Below are positions 49,891-58,137 of a stretch of 63,326 bases of DNA, in pieces. The position numbers and the translations under genes are program-made. The notes below the pieces were generated by a model. It did no database searches, was not told the DNA's origin, and worked only from the letters and a program-made list of their open reading frames with translations. The stretch lies in the NCBI RefSeq assembly GCF_003236395.1, contig NZ_POUD01000018.1:1-63326 (forward strand), read 5' to 3'. This DNA comes from Nonomuraea aridisoli (GTDB lineage Bacteria; Actinomycetota; Actinomycetes; Streptosporangiales; Streptosporangiaceae). The number at the start of each line of letters is the position of its first letter. The stretch's first letter is position 1.

Positions 49891-50689
49891 TGACCTGACC
49901 CGTGACCCGCCGCCCCTGGTGGGAGACCAGGAACGTGATCACCTCGGCGACCTCCTCCGGCTCGGCGACCTTGCCCAGCGGGAGCGTCGCGGCGTACTGG
50001 ACGACCTCGTCGTTGACCCAGCCGGTGTCGGTCACCGGCGGGTGCACCATGTTGGCCGTGATGCCGTAACAGCCGAGCTCGCGGGCGGCGGACGCGGTGT
50101 AGTTCTCCTGGGCCGCCTTCGCGGCGCCGTAGCTGACCTCCGTCGGGAAGCCCTCGGGGCCGCCGGAGGTCAGGCCGACGATGCGGCCCCAGCTCGCGCC
50201 GCGCGCCACGTGGCGGCGGGCGAACTCGGCGATCAGCAACGCGGGCGCGCGGACGTCGACGGCGAACTGCCGCTCGTGGGTCTCGGCGTCGACCATGCGC
50301 AGCGGGCGGCCGAACTGGTCGCGCTCGGTGGGCGTGAAGGTGTCGCTGAGCCAGCCGCTGGCGTTGTTGACCAGGATCTCGACCGGGCCGAACGCCTTCT
50401 CGGCCTGGTCGAACAGGGCCTTGGCGACCTCGGGGTCGGCCAGGTCGGCCTCGGCGGCCTCGGCCGCGCCGCCCGCCTCGCGGATGCGCCGCACCACGTC
50501 GTCGGCGGTGCCGGCCCTGGCCCGGTCGTACGCCTCGGGGTAGGCGGGCTCGTCGAGCGGCGGGAGCCGTTTGTACGTCAGGAAGACGGCGACGCCCTCG
50601 GCGGCCAGCGCGACGGCGGTGGCGGCGCCTATGCCGTGATTGGCCCCTGTGACCAGCGCGACCTTTCCAGCCAAGCGAGTATCGATCAT
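49877..50689 (-). CDS. SDR family oxidoreductase
   Basis: A 270-residue classical SDR. The cofactor loop is VTGANHGIGAATAVALAAEG (residues ~10-29), ILVNNASGWLS gives the NNA motif, GLTSGG the catalytic Ser, and SYGAAKAAQENY the Tyr/Lys pair. It resembles 3-oxoacyl-ACP reductase-like SDRs but has an acidic insertion after the first helix. The ATG at 50689 is chosen because the longer frame to 50797 runs into the divergent gene. Divergent from the nucleotidyltransferase gene, which begins 11 bp away. Confidence 0.9.
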   Translation of the reverse strand: MIDTRLAGKVALVTGANHGIGAATAVALAAEGVAVFLTYKRLPPLDEPAYPEAYDRARAGTADDVVRRIREAGGAAEAAEADLADPEVAKALFDQAEKAFGPVEILVNNASGWLSDTFTPTERDQFGRPLRMVDAETHERQFAVDVRAPALLIAEFARRHVARGASWGRIVGLTSGGPEGFPTEVSYGAAKAAQENYTASAARELGCYGITANMVHPPVTDTGWVNDEVVQYAATLPLGKVAEPEEVAEVITFLVSHQGRRVTGQVIKMY

Positions 50690-50699
50690 AGTGGCCATC

Positions 50700-51428
50700 A
50701 TGCAAGCCGACACGGATCGTCTGCTAAGGGTTTTCCTGGAGGGTGTCGAGCCGGCCGTGCCGCTGGTCGCGCTCTGGGCGCACGGCTCGCTGGCCACCGG
50801 CGACTACCGGCCGGGACACAGCGACCTCGATCTGGTCGCGGTGCTGGACGCGCCCGTGACGATGGAGCAGTGGCGGCGCATCAAGGCGGTGCACCGGGGG
50901 CTCGGCCTGCCGCTGGCGGACCGGCTGCACTGCTCGTACCTGGCCCGGCAGGAGCTGGACGACCCGGCGGCCGAGCACGTCACGTGGGCGCACGAGCGCA
51001 TCTTCCGCCGTCCCGTCACCGCCGTCACCCGGCGCGAGCTGCATCAGGGCGCGCTCGTGCTGCACGGGCCGCCGCCCGCGGAGCTGCTGCCGCCGGTGAC
51101 CGACGCGGAGCTCATCCGGTTCGTACGCACGGATCTGCGCGACTACTGGCTGGTCAAGGCGCAGGCGCGGCGGCGCTGGCTGCAGGACGTCTGGGTCGAC
51201 CTGGGCCTGCTGACGGTGGCCAGGGCGACGGTCACCCTGCGCGAGGGGCGCCTGATCACCAAGCGGGAGGCCCTCGACGTGCTGGCCGAGCTGGGCGCCC
51301 CGGAGAACGTGGTGGCCGACGTCCGGGCCCGCCGGTACGGCGCCCCGGCCCCGGTGCTGAGCCGGTTCCGGCGGGCTCGGCTGGCGCGGGCGTTCGTCAG
51401 GTCGGCCATCAGGAAGGCGCTGGCCTGA
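50700..51428 (+). CDS. Nucleotidyltransferase (aminoglycoside adenylyltransferase-like)
   Basis: A 242-residue protein. The NTase core LVALWAHGSLATGDYRPGHSDLDLVAVLD has the GS loop and DxD metal ligands, and a C-terminal helical region (DLRDYWLVKAQARRRWLQDVWVDLGLLTVARATVTLREGRLITKREAL) resembles DUF4111 of AadA-type enzymes. Resistance function is possible but not shown. It starts 11 bp from the divergent SDR start. Complete. Confidence 0.85.
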   Translation: MQADTDRLLRVFLEGVEPAVPLVALWAHGSLATGDYRPGHSDLDLVAVLDAPVTMEQWRRIKAVHRGLGLPLADRLHCSYLARQELDDPAAEHVTWAHERIFRRPVTAVTRRELHQGALVLHGPPPAELLPPVTDAELIRFVRTDLRDYWLVKAQARRRWLQDVWVDLGLLTVARATVTLREGRLITKREALDVLAELGAPENVVADVRARRYGAPAPVLSRFRRARLARAFVRSAIRKALA

Positions 51429-51511
51429 GAAATCCGCCCGTGGCAGGAAGCATGACCGCGCGCGACTGGTTGTCTCCTTCCGAAAAGCAGCTCTATCCGG
51501 AAAGGGTGACC

Positions 51512-52150
51512 ATGGGGGAAAGCAGGCAGTCCTATCTCGTGGCCGCGGAGTCGGCGGTGTCGCTTCTGGGCGACCCGGCCGTGGCGGCGTCCTGGGACAA
51601 GCCGAGCGCGCTCACCGAGTTCAGCGTCGCCGGGCTGGCCGGGCACCTGGCCCACCAGTTCGTCCGCGTCGGCGACGTGCTCACGCAGAACGGCGAGGTC
51701 GCCGAGCCCATCTCGCTGCTCGAGCACTACTCGCGCTCCCCGTGGGTGCAGGCCGGGCTCGACCACGAGAGCAACCTCGGCATCCGGCGCGGCGGCGAGG
51801 CGGCCGCGGCGGCCGGGCCCGCGGTCCTGGTCGAACGGGCGCAGGCGATGCTCGACCTGCAGAGCTCGGTGCTGCCGGGCGAGCCCGCCGACCGCGTCGT
51901 GCACCTGCCGTGGTCGGGCTGGTCACTGCGGCTGGACGACTTCCTGCTCACCCGCTGCGTCGAGCTGGTCGTGCACGCCGACGACCTGGCGGCCAGCGTC
52001 GGCCTGCCCACGCCGGCGCTGCCCGCCATGGTGATCGACCCGGTGGTCGAGCTGCTCGCCAAGCTGGCCGTGCACCGCCACGGGCCGACGGCGGTCATCC
52101 GCACCCTGAGCCGCGCCGAACGCGCCCCGGCCACCATCAGCGCCTTCTAG
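51512..52150 (+). CDS. Mycothiol-dependent maleylpyruvate isomerase-like (MDMPI/DinB) protein
   Basis: A 212-residue helical-bundle protein. FSVAGLAGHLAHQFVRVGDVL gives the first histidine of the metal triad (GHLAHQ), and LRLDDFLLTRCVELVVHADDLAASVGL contributes the second helix with the conserved HADDLA motif of the maleylpyruvate-isomerase/wHTH group. In actinomycetes these proteins are often mycothiol-linked, which fits with mshD. The start at ATG 51512 has GGAAAGGG upstream. The coding end overlaps the esterase gene by four bases (convergent). Confidence 0.88.
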   Translation: MGESRQSYLVAAESAVSLLGDPAVAASWDKPSALTEFSVAGLAGHLAHQFVRVGDVLTQNGEVAEPISLLEHYSRSPWVQAGLDHESNLGIRRGGEAAAAAGPAVLVERAQAMLDLQSSVLPGEPADRVVHLPWSGWSLRLDDFLLTRCVELVVHADDLAASVGLPTPALPAMVIDPVVELLAKLAVHRHGPTAVIRTLSRAERAPATISAF

Positions 52151-53226
52151 GGGCGGTGGTCGGCGACCTCGGGGTAGTCCTCGACCGGGGTGCGCCTGCC
52201 GAGCAGGTGCCGGTCGAGGAAGGTCGCCAGGTGGGCGCGGGTGATCTCCAGCGCCCGCTCGCCGTCGATCTCCTGCGCCGGGAGGCCGAGCTGCGGCCGC
52301 AGGACGGCGTAGTCGACGAAGGACGAGTGGTCGGCGCCCTTCACCGTGATCCAGCGCTTCCAGCCGGTCAGCCGGGGCCAGGCCTTCTTCCAGGAGTCGT
52401 CCGTGCCGTCCGGCGTGTGGGAGGCGGGCGCGCCGACCAGCATGAAGGGCCGCTTGACCGAGCCGGTGGGCCGGAACGTGCCGTCCAGGTTGACGCCGGC
52501 CTTGATCCGCGGGTCGGCGATCATGGCCTCTGCGGCGGAGTACCCGCCGATGGAGTGGCCGACCATGGCGATCTTCGACCGGTCGATCAGCTTGCCCCAG
52601 CGGCCCTCGGACAGCTCGTCGAGCACGAACCGGACGTCCTTCACCCGGCCCGCGGCCACCTTGGCGTGGTCCTGGCCCTCCACGCAGGCCAGGCACGGGG
52701 TCGTACGGCCGTCGGGGAAGACGGTGGCGAGCGACTCGTAGGTGTGCTCCACGGCCGCGACCAGGTATCCCCTGCTGGCGAAGTCCTCGGCCAGCGAGGT
52801 CAGGGTGGCGCGCGGGAAGCTGAACCCGGGCGACATGACGACCAGCGGCCGCCTGCCCGCGGCGGCGGGCGCGTTGAGACGGGCGTGCGTCCTCACCTCG
52901 GTGAGCACGTCCTTGTCCGCGACGGGGTAGTCCGCGAGGACCGCCTCCGACACCTGCGGCGGCATGTACGGCGCGGGCTTGCCGGTGGCCTTCTTGGCCG
53001 GGTACCAGAGCGAGACCATGAGCTCCCGCCGGTCCGCCTCGGGGTTCCACGGGTCGGGGCGGCTCTTGTCCACCAGGTGCAGGGTGGCCAGGCCGACCGG
53101 CTTGTTTCCGGTCGGCTTCGGCAGGGCGAGGTCGGCGGCGTGCGCCGGGGAGGCGGCGTGCGCCGGGGAGGCAAGGGCGGTCAGGGCGAGCGATGACAGG
53201 ACGGTCAGGGCGAGTGTTCTCCGCAT
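52147..53226 (-). CDS. Secreted alpha/beta hydrolase (PAF-acetylhydrolase/lipase-like)
   Basis: A 359-residue secreted esterase. A Sec signal (residues 1-~32) ends at AHA; within it SPAHAA is duplicated because 18 bp are repeated in tandem. The nucleophile elbow is MVGHSIGGYSAAEAM. PRIKAGVNLDGTF follows with the catalytic Asp, and the catalytic His is in GADHSSF. The profile fits PAF-acetylhydrolase/dienelactone-hydrolase-type lipases. It is divergent from the histidine kinase gene at 53336, from which it may be controlled. Confidence 0.9.
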   Translation of the reverse strand: MRRTLALTVLSSLALTALASPAHAASPAHAADLALPKPTGNKPVGLATLHLVDKSRPDPWNPEADRRELMVSLWYPAKKATGKPAPYMPPQVSEAVLADYPVADKDVLTEVRTHARLNAPAAAGRRPLVVMSPGFSFPRATLTSLAEDFASRGYLVAAVEHTYESLATVFPDGRTTPCLACVEGQDHAKVAAGRVKDVRFVLDELSEGRWGKLIDRSKIAMVGHSIGGYSAAEAMIADPRIKAGVNLDGTFRPTGSVKRPFMLVGAPASHTPDGTDDSWKKAWPRLTGWKRWITVKGADHSSFVDYAVLRPQLGLPAQEIDGERALEITRAHLATFLDRHLLGRRTPVEDYPEVADHRP

Positions 53227-53335
53227 GGCGACCACGCTGGCACCGGCGGCCGGCCCGGCGCCCGCCCCGATCGTCGATCAACGCCCCCTACTTTCGTCGT
53301 AACACCGGCTCCGGCGCCATCCGTACGCTGTGACC

Positions 53336-54445
53336 ATGCGGTTCGTTCTGCTCGGCGTCGCCATGTCCGCGCTTTCGCTGGCCGTCCTCAACGGGCAGAT
53401 GGGGGTGCCCTCCGGTCTGCCGATGCCGGTGCAGCTCACGATCGCCGCCGCCACCGGGCTCGCCGCCTGGCACGCGCGACGGTCGTGGTGGCCGCTGGCC
53501 GTCCTCGGCGCCGTCGCCTACGCCGGGCTGGTCGTGTGGCCGCCACTGATGCTCGCCTCCTACTACGCCGGCCGCACTCTTCCCCGGCCCCGCGGGATCG
53601 CCGCCTACCTCGGCGCCTGCGTGGCCGTGTGCGGGATCGGCGCGATCGTCGGCGAGGCGCGCGACGGCCTGCAGGAGCTGCTGACGGCCTCCCTGGGCAA
53701 CGCGCTGTTCATGATGCTGGCCGTGATCGGCCTGCCGGTGGCGCTCGGCCTGTGGACGGGCGAGGTGGTGCGGGCGGCCAGGGAGCGGGCCGAGCGGCTC
53801 GAACGCGAGCAGGTCATGCGGGCCGAGCAGGCCAGGGCCCAGGAGCGGGCCAGGATCGCCCGTGAGATGCACGACGTCGTGGCGCACCGGGTCTCGCTGA
53901 TCGTGCTGCACGCGGGGGCGCTGGAGGTGCGGGCGTCCGACGAGGAGACGGCGCGGGCGGCGGCGCTGATCGGCGGGATCGGCCGGGAGGCGCTGGCCAA
54001 CCTGCGCGACGTGCTCGGCGTGCTGCGCTCGCCGCAGGGTCCCGTCCAGGCCGAGCTCCGGCCGCCGCCCACGCTCGATGACCTCGACCGGCTGCTCGAC
54101 CAGTCCCGGGCCATCGGGATCGCGGTGACCCGGCACGACGAGGGCGAGCCCCGGCCGGTGGAGTCGACGGTCGAGCGGACGGCGTACCGGGTGGTGCAGG
54201 AGGCGCTCACCAACGTGCACAAGCACGCGGGCGACGCCGGCACCCAGGTCCACATCCGCTACGGGGCGGACGCGCTGGAGGTGGAGGTGCGCAACGACGC
54301 GCCGCGCGCGCCGCGCGATGAGCTGCCCGGCGCGGGCTGGGGCCTGGTGGGCCTGCGCGAACGCGTGGAGCTCCTCGGCGGCACCCTGCGCACCAGCCCG
54401 GAGGACGGCGGCGGCTTCCTGGTCAGCGCCAGGATCCCGGCATGA
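53336..54445 (+). CDS. NarL-type sensor histidine kinase
   Basis: A 369-residue membrane kinase. Five or so transmembrane helices (residues ~5-150) precede a coiled coil rich in Arg, Glu and Gln, and the HisKA_3 phosphoacceptor REMHDVVAHRVSLI with His at residue 179. The HATPase part has VVQEALTNVHKHAG (N-box) and GWGLVGLRERVELLGG (G2). Its stop overlaps the ATG of the repeat ORF by ATGA, and that ORF overlaps the regulator gene. This is the typical LuxR-type two-component pair. Complete. Confidence 0.95.
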   Translation: MRFVLLGVAMSALSLAVLNGQMGVPSGLPMPVQLTIAAATGLAAWHARRSWWPLAVLGAVAYAGLVVWPPLMLASYYAGRTLPRPRGIAAYLGACVAVCGIGAIVGEARDGLQELLTASLGNALFMMLAVIGLPVALGLWTGEVVRAARERAERLEREQVMRAEQARAQERARIAREMHDVVAHRVSLIVLHAGALEVRASDEETARAAALIGGIGREALANLRDVLGVLRSPQGPVQAELRPPPTLDDLDRLLDQSRAIGIAVTRHDEGEPRPVESTVERTAYRVVQEALTNVHKHAGDAGTQVHIRYGADALEVEVRNDAPRAPRDELPGAGWGLVGLRERVELLGGTLRTSPEDGGGFLVSARIPA

Positions 54446-54621
54446 CCGCCGCAGGCCGCGGGAGAGAGGGCGAGCACCGCGGGAGAAACGGCGGGCACCG
54501 CGGGAGAAACGGCGGGCACTGCGGGAGAAACGGCGGGCACTGCGGGAGAAACGGCGGGCACTGCGGGAGAAACGGCGGCCACCGCCAGAGAGACGGCGAG
54601 CGCCGCGGGAGGGTCGCGTGA
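54442..54621 (+). CDS. 59-codon minisatellite ORF bridging kinase and regulator
   Basis: An ORF from ATG (overlapping the kinase stop as ATGA) to TGA (overlapping the regulator GTG as GTGA). Most of it consists of 7-residue units such as HCGRNGG, coded by 21-bp tandem repeats. Because unit length is a multiple of three, any change in copy number keeps the frame and both overlaps. Translation through it would couple the kinase to the regulator. AGGA lies about 8 bases before the ATG. Whether a peptide is made is unknown. Confidence 0.55.
   Translation: MTAAGRGREGEHRGRNGGHRGRNGGHCGRNGGHCGRNGGHCGRNGGHRQRDGERRGRVA
54459..54605 (+). repeat. 21-bp tandem minisatellite (about 7 units)
   Basis: Units start CGGGAGA: a diverged first unit, then 54480-54500, 54501-54521, 54522-54542, 54543-54563 and 54564-54584, then a diverged last unit. 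Three central units are identical (CGGGAGAAACGGCGGGCACTG). In the regulator's frame the units encode REKRRAL, so that frame is also open through the array. Near-perfect central units suggest recent expansion. Confidence 0.9.
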
Positions 54622-55265
54622 TCAGGGTGCTCGTCGTCGATGACGAGGAGCTGGTGCGGTCGGGGTTGCGGTTGATCCTGGAGGCCGCAGGCGACATCGC
54701 CGTCGTCGGCGAGGCCCGTGACGGCGTGGAGGCGGTCTCGGCCGTGCGGCGGCTGCGCCCCGAGGTCGTGCTGATGGACGTCCGCATGCCCGGCACCGAC
54801 GGCCTGACCGCCGCCGGCCGCGTCCTGACCGAGCCGCAGCCGCCCAAAGTGATCATGCTGACCACGTTCGACCTCGACGAGTACGTCCACCAGGCGCTGC
54901 GGCTCGGCGCGGTCGGCTTCCTGCTCAAGGACACCCCGCCGCGCGAGCTGGCCGCCGCCGTCCGCACGGTCGCGGACGGCCAGGCCATGCTCTCCCCGTC
55001 GGTCACCAAGCGTCTGATCGCCTCGTACGTCGACCGCGCCCCCTCCCGCGCCGAGACCGCCCGCAGGCAGCTGGCGACCCTCACCGGCCGGGAGGAGGAC
55101 GTGATCAGGGCGCTGGCCCGCGGCCTGTCCAACGCCGAGATCGGCCGCGAGCTGCGCCTGACCGAGGCCACGGTCAAGGCCCACGTCAGCCGGGTGCTGG
55201 CCAAGCTGGGCCTGGCCAACCGCGTCCAGGCCGCGATCCTGGTCCACGACGCCGACCTCGGCTAG
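54618..55265 (+). CDS. LuxR-type response regulator
   Basis: A 215-residue NarL-family regulator. The receiver has acidic D8-D9, phosphoacceptor D54 (in LMDVRMPGTDGL), TTFD and the LKD lysine. The C-terminal HTH is LTGREEDVIRALARGLSNAEIGRELRLTEATVKAHVSRVLAKLGL. The GTG at 54618 has GGAGGG 4 bases upstream and overlaps the minisatellite ORF stop. The frame is open upstream through the repeats, so a longer form with a basic N-terminal tail is possible in principle, but no start is seen for it. Confidence 0.95.
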   Translation: MIRVLVVDDEELVRSGLRLILEAAGDIAVVGEARDGVEAVSAVRRLRPEVVLMDVRMPGTDGLTAAGRVLTEPQPPKVIMLTTFDLDEYVHQALRLGAVGFLLKDTPPRELAAAVRTVADGQAMLSPSVTKRLIASYVDRAPSRAETARRQLATLTGREEDVIRALARGLSNAEIGRELRLTEATVKAHVSRVLAKLGLANRVQAAILVHDADLG

Positions 55266-55283
55266 GACACGGTTAGGGCACGG

Positions 55284-56288
55284 TTAGGGCACGGCCTCCG
55301 CGTAGTGGCAGGCCGCCTGCGCGCCCGGCACGGCGGGCAGGATGTCCAGCAGCTCGGAGCGGCACCTGCCGTCCACCCCCGCCTCGGCCGCCTTGCCCGA
55401 GGCGAGCACCTGGCAGCGGGCGTGGAACCGGCACCCGCCGGGGATGCGCGTCGGGTCCGGCGGCTCGCCGGTCAGCACCACCCGCTCGGGCGACTCCGGC
55501 AGCACCGACAGCAGCGCCTGCGTGTACGGGTGCCGCGGCGCGGTCAGCACCTGCTCGACCGGCCCCGACTCGACGATCCTGCCGAGGTACATCACGGCCA
55601 CCCGGTCGGCGATGTTCCAGGCGAGGCCGAGGTCGTGGGTGACGACGAGCGCCGACAGGCCCAGCTCCTCGCGCAGCTTGAGCAGCAGGGCGAGGATCTC
55701 ACCGCGTACGGAGGCGTCCAGGGAGGCCACCGGCTCGTCGGCGATCAGCACCTTCGGGTCGAGCGCGAGCGCGCCCGCGATGACCACGCGCTGCCGCTGC
55801 CCGCCCGACAGCTCGTGCGGGTAACGTAGGAAGAACCGGTCGGGCGGCCGCAGCCCCGCCCGGGACAGGGCGGAGGAGACGATCTCCCGCTCGTCGGGCA
55901 GCCCGTGGATGCGCGGGCCCTCGGCGACGGCCTCGTACACCGTGTGGCGGGGGTTGAGCGAGCCCGTCGGGTCCTGCAGGACGAGCTGCACCTGCCTGCG
56001 GTAGGCCTTGAGCGCCTTGGAGCCGTAGTCGAGCGCGGCGCCGCCGAAGCGGACCTCGCCGGAGGTCGGGCGTTCGAGGCCGAGCAGGGTGCGGGCGAGC
56101 GTGGTCTTGCCGCAGCCCGACTCGCCGACCAGGGCCACGATCTCGCCCTCGCCGATGGCCAGGTTGACGCCGTCCACGGCGCGTGCGCGCCGGCCCCGCG
56201 CGGCGAACTCGACGTGCAGGTCACGGGCCTCCAGCAGGGCCGGCCGGGTCGTGCCGACCGGGTCCTCGGTGGTCTGCGTCTCCGTCAT
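55284..56288 (-). CDS. Peptide ABC transporter ATP-binding protein (OppF/DppF-like)
   Basis: A 334-residue ATPase. Walker A is VGESGCGKTTLAR, the signature LSGGQRQRVVIA, Walker B KVLIADEPVASLD, and the C-terminal oligopeptide-ABC extension has RIPGGCRFHARCQ with cysteines that may hold an iron-sulfur site. Last gene of a five-gene peptide/nickel-type importer operon. The start overlaps the stop of the preceding ATPase by four bases (ATGA). Complete. Confidence 0.95.
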   Translation of the reverse strand: MTETQTTEDPVGTTRPALLEARDLHVEFAARGRRARAVDGVNLAIGEGEIVALVGESGCGKTTLARTLLGLERPTSGEVRFGGAALDYGSKALKAYRRQVQLVLQDPTGSLNPRHTVYEAVAEGPRIHGLPDEREIVSSALSRAGLRPPDRFFLRYPHELSGGQRQRVVIAGALALDPKVLIADEPVASLDASVRGEILALLLKLREELGLSALVVTHDLGLAWNIADRVAVMYLGRIVESGPVEQVLTAPRHPYTQALLSVLPESPERVVLTGEPPDPTRIPGGCRFHARCQVLASGKAAEAGVDGRCRSELLDILPAVPGAQAACHYAEAVP

Positions 56289-57259
56289 GAGACCTCCTCG
56301 TCAGCCCTGGCGTGCACGCACGCCGCCGTACGCCCCGGACCGGCCGGCCACAGCTCCACGTCCAGGGTCGCGCACTCCTCCAGCGCGACCGGGCAGCGGG
56401 GGTGGAACGAGCAGCCGCCGGGCAGCTGCATCGGGTCGGGCGGGTCGCCGCCCAGGCCCTTCGGCGCCATCCTCGACACGGGGTCGCCGACCGTCGGGAA
56501 GGCGGCGGCCAGCGCCTTGCTGTAGGGGTGCTCGGCGTGGTGGAAGACCTCGCGGGACGGGCCGTGCTCGACGACGCGGCCCGCGTACATGACGGCGAGC
56601 TGGTCGCACACGTCGGCGAGCACCGACAGGTCGTGCGAGATCATGATCAGCGAGATGCCCTGCTCGGCCACCAGCTCCTTGATCAGGCTCAGCACCTGCG
56701 CCTGCACCATGACGTCGAGCGCGGTGGTCGGCTCGTCGGCGATGATCAGCCGCGGCGAGCAGGCCAGCGCCATCGCGATCATCACGCGCTGCCGCTGGCC
56801 GCCCGACAGCTCGTGCGGGTAGCTGCGCGCCCGCCAGGCGGGCAGGCCGACCTGCTCCAGCAGCTCGGTCACGCGTTTCCTGGCCGCGTCCGGCTTGGCC
56901 AGGCCGTGCACGAGCAGCGGCTCGGCGATCTGATCGCCGATCTTGCGCACCGGGTTGAGCCCGTGCTGGGCGCCCTGGAAGACGATCGAGGCCTCCGCCC
57001 ACCGTACGGCGCGCATGCGACCCCACTTCATGGTGAGCACGTCGTCGCCGTCGAGCAGGATCCGGCCGCCGACGCGGGCGTCCTTCGGCAGCAGCCGCAG
57101 GAGCGCCATGGCCAGCGTCGACTTGCCGGATCCCGACTCGCCGGCGACTCCGAGGGCCGCTCCGGAGTCCAGCGTCAGCGACACCCCGCGCACCGCGGGC
57201 ACCTCGCCCGCGGCGATCCGGTACGTCACCGACACGTCGTCGAGTTCGAGCAGACTCAT
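56285..57259 (-). CDS. Peptide ABC transporter ATP-binding protein (OppD/DppD-like)
   Basis: A 324-residue ATPase. Walker A is AGESGSGKSTLAM, signature LSGGQRQRVMIA, Walker B RLIIADEPTTALD, and the C-terminal extension has QLPGGCSFHPRCP. It pairs with the OppF-like subunit to form the ATPase heterodimer of a family 5 peptide importer. The ATG overlaps the stop of the permease gene (ATGA), as at every junction of this operon. Confidence 0.95.
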   Translation of the reverse strand: MSLLELDDVSVTYRIAAGEVPAVRGVSLTLDSGAALGVAGESGSGKSTLAMALLRLLPKDARVGGRILLDGDDVLTMKWGRMRAVRWAEASIVFQGAQHGLNPVRKIGDQIAEPLLVHGLAKPDAARKRVTELLEQVGLPAWRARSYPHELSGGQRQRVMIAMALACSPRLIIADEPTTALDVMVQAQVLSLIKELVAEQGISLIMISHDLSVLADVCDQLAVMYAGRVVEHGPSREVFHHAEHPYSKALAAAFPTVGDPVSRMAPKGLGGDPPDPMQLPGGCSFHPRCPVALEECATLDVELWPAGPGRTAACVHARADEEVS

Positions 57260-58137
57260 GAGGCCCTCCTGAGCTGCGGGTTCAGCACGGCTTCCAGCGC
57301 CCGTCCGGCCAGCATGAACGCCATGACGACGGCCAGGATGGCGAGGCCGGGGATGAGGATGTACCACCAGGCGCCCTGCGTGGGGGCGCCCCAGTCGTAC
57401 GAGCCGCGCAACATCGTGCCCCACGAGGTCTTGTTGGAGCTGACGCCGAGGAAGGCCAGCGTCGACTCGGTGACGATGGCGCTGGCCACCTCCAGCGTGG
57501 TGCTGGCCAGCAGCAGCGGCGCCACGTTGGGCAGCACGTGGCGGGTGGTGATGTGCCAGTGCCCGGCGCCGAGGGCCTTCGAGCGCTCGATGTACGGCCG
57601 CGCCTCCACGGCGAGGGTCTGCGCCCTGATCAGCCGGGCGGTCGTGGGCCACGTGGTGACGCCGATCGCCATGATGATCGTGAACGTGCTGCCGCCCAGG
57701 ATGGCCGCCAGCACCATCGCCGTCACCAGCGAGGGCAGCACCAGGAACCAGTCGGTGACGCGCATCAGCGACGCGCCGATCCAGCCGCGGAAGTGGCCGG
57801 CGGTGATGCCCACGACCATGCCGATCACGATGCTGAGCAGCGCGGCGAGGAAGCCGATGAGCAGCGACGTGCGCGAGCCCCACCAGACCATCAGCAGGAT
57901 GGACCGGCCGGACTCGTCGGTGCCGAACGGGTACTCGAGGCTCGGCGGCGCCCACTTGGGGCCGGTGCCGGTGACGACGCTGGTCACGCTCTCGTCGATG
58001 AACAGCGGCGCGACGAGCGCGAGCAGCACCGCGACGAGCAGGATGACCAGGCCGACCACTCCGGCCCGCTGCCTGCGGAAGTCGGCCCAGAAACGGCTCA
58101 GCGCGAGCCGCCTGCGGGCCGTGGCGACGCTGGTCAT
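57256..58137 (-). CDS. Peptide ABC transporter permease (OppC/DppC-like)
   Basis: A 293-residue permease with six transmembrane helices. The N-terminus ADFRRQRAGVVGLVILLVAVLLALVAP is the usual OppC start; HPFGTDESGR-like text (YPFGTDESGRSILLMVWWGSR) and the EAA loop EARPYIERSKALGAGHWHITTRHVLPN follow. It forms the inner-membrane channel with the OppB-like permease. Overlaps both neighbouring genes by ATGA. Confidence 0.95.
   Translation of the reverse strand: MTSVATARRRLALSRFWADFRRQRAGVVGLVILLVAVLLALVAPLFIDESVTSVVTGTGPKWAPPSLEYPFGTDESGRSILLMVWWGSRTSLLIGFLAALLSIVIGMVVGITAGHFRGWIGASLMRVTDWFLVLPSLVTAMVLAAILGGSTFTIIMAIGVTTWPTTARLIRAQTLAVEARPYIERSKALGAGHWHITTRHVLPNVAPLLLASTTLEVASAIVTESTLAFLGVSSNKTSWGTMLRGSYDWGAPTQGAWWYILIPGLAILAVVMAFMLAGRALEAVLNPQLRRAS

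Noticed and set aside
49919..52150. A 743-codon plus-strand frame across the SDR and nucleotidyltransferase genes
   Set aside because: Only its last part (from 51512) has protein-like text; the rest is antisense of an SDR with clear motifs.
54459..54605. The 21-bp repeats as a CRISPR array
   Set aside because: Units are contiguous with no unique spacers and there are no cas genes.
54318..54617. An N-terminally extended response regulator using the repeat-coded REKRRAL tail
   Set aside because: The frame is open but no start codon with a ribosome binding site is seen, and the receiver domain begins normally at the GTG.
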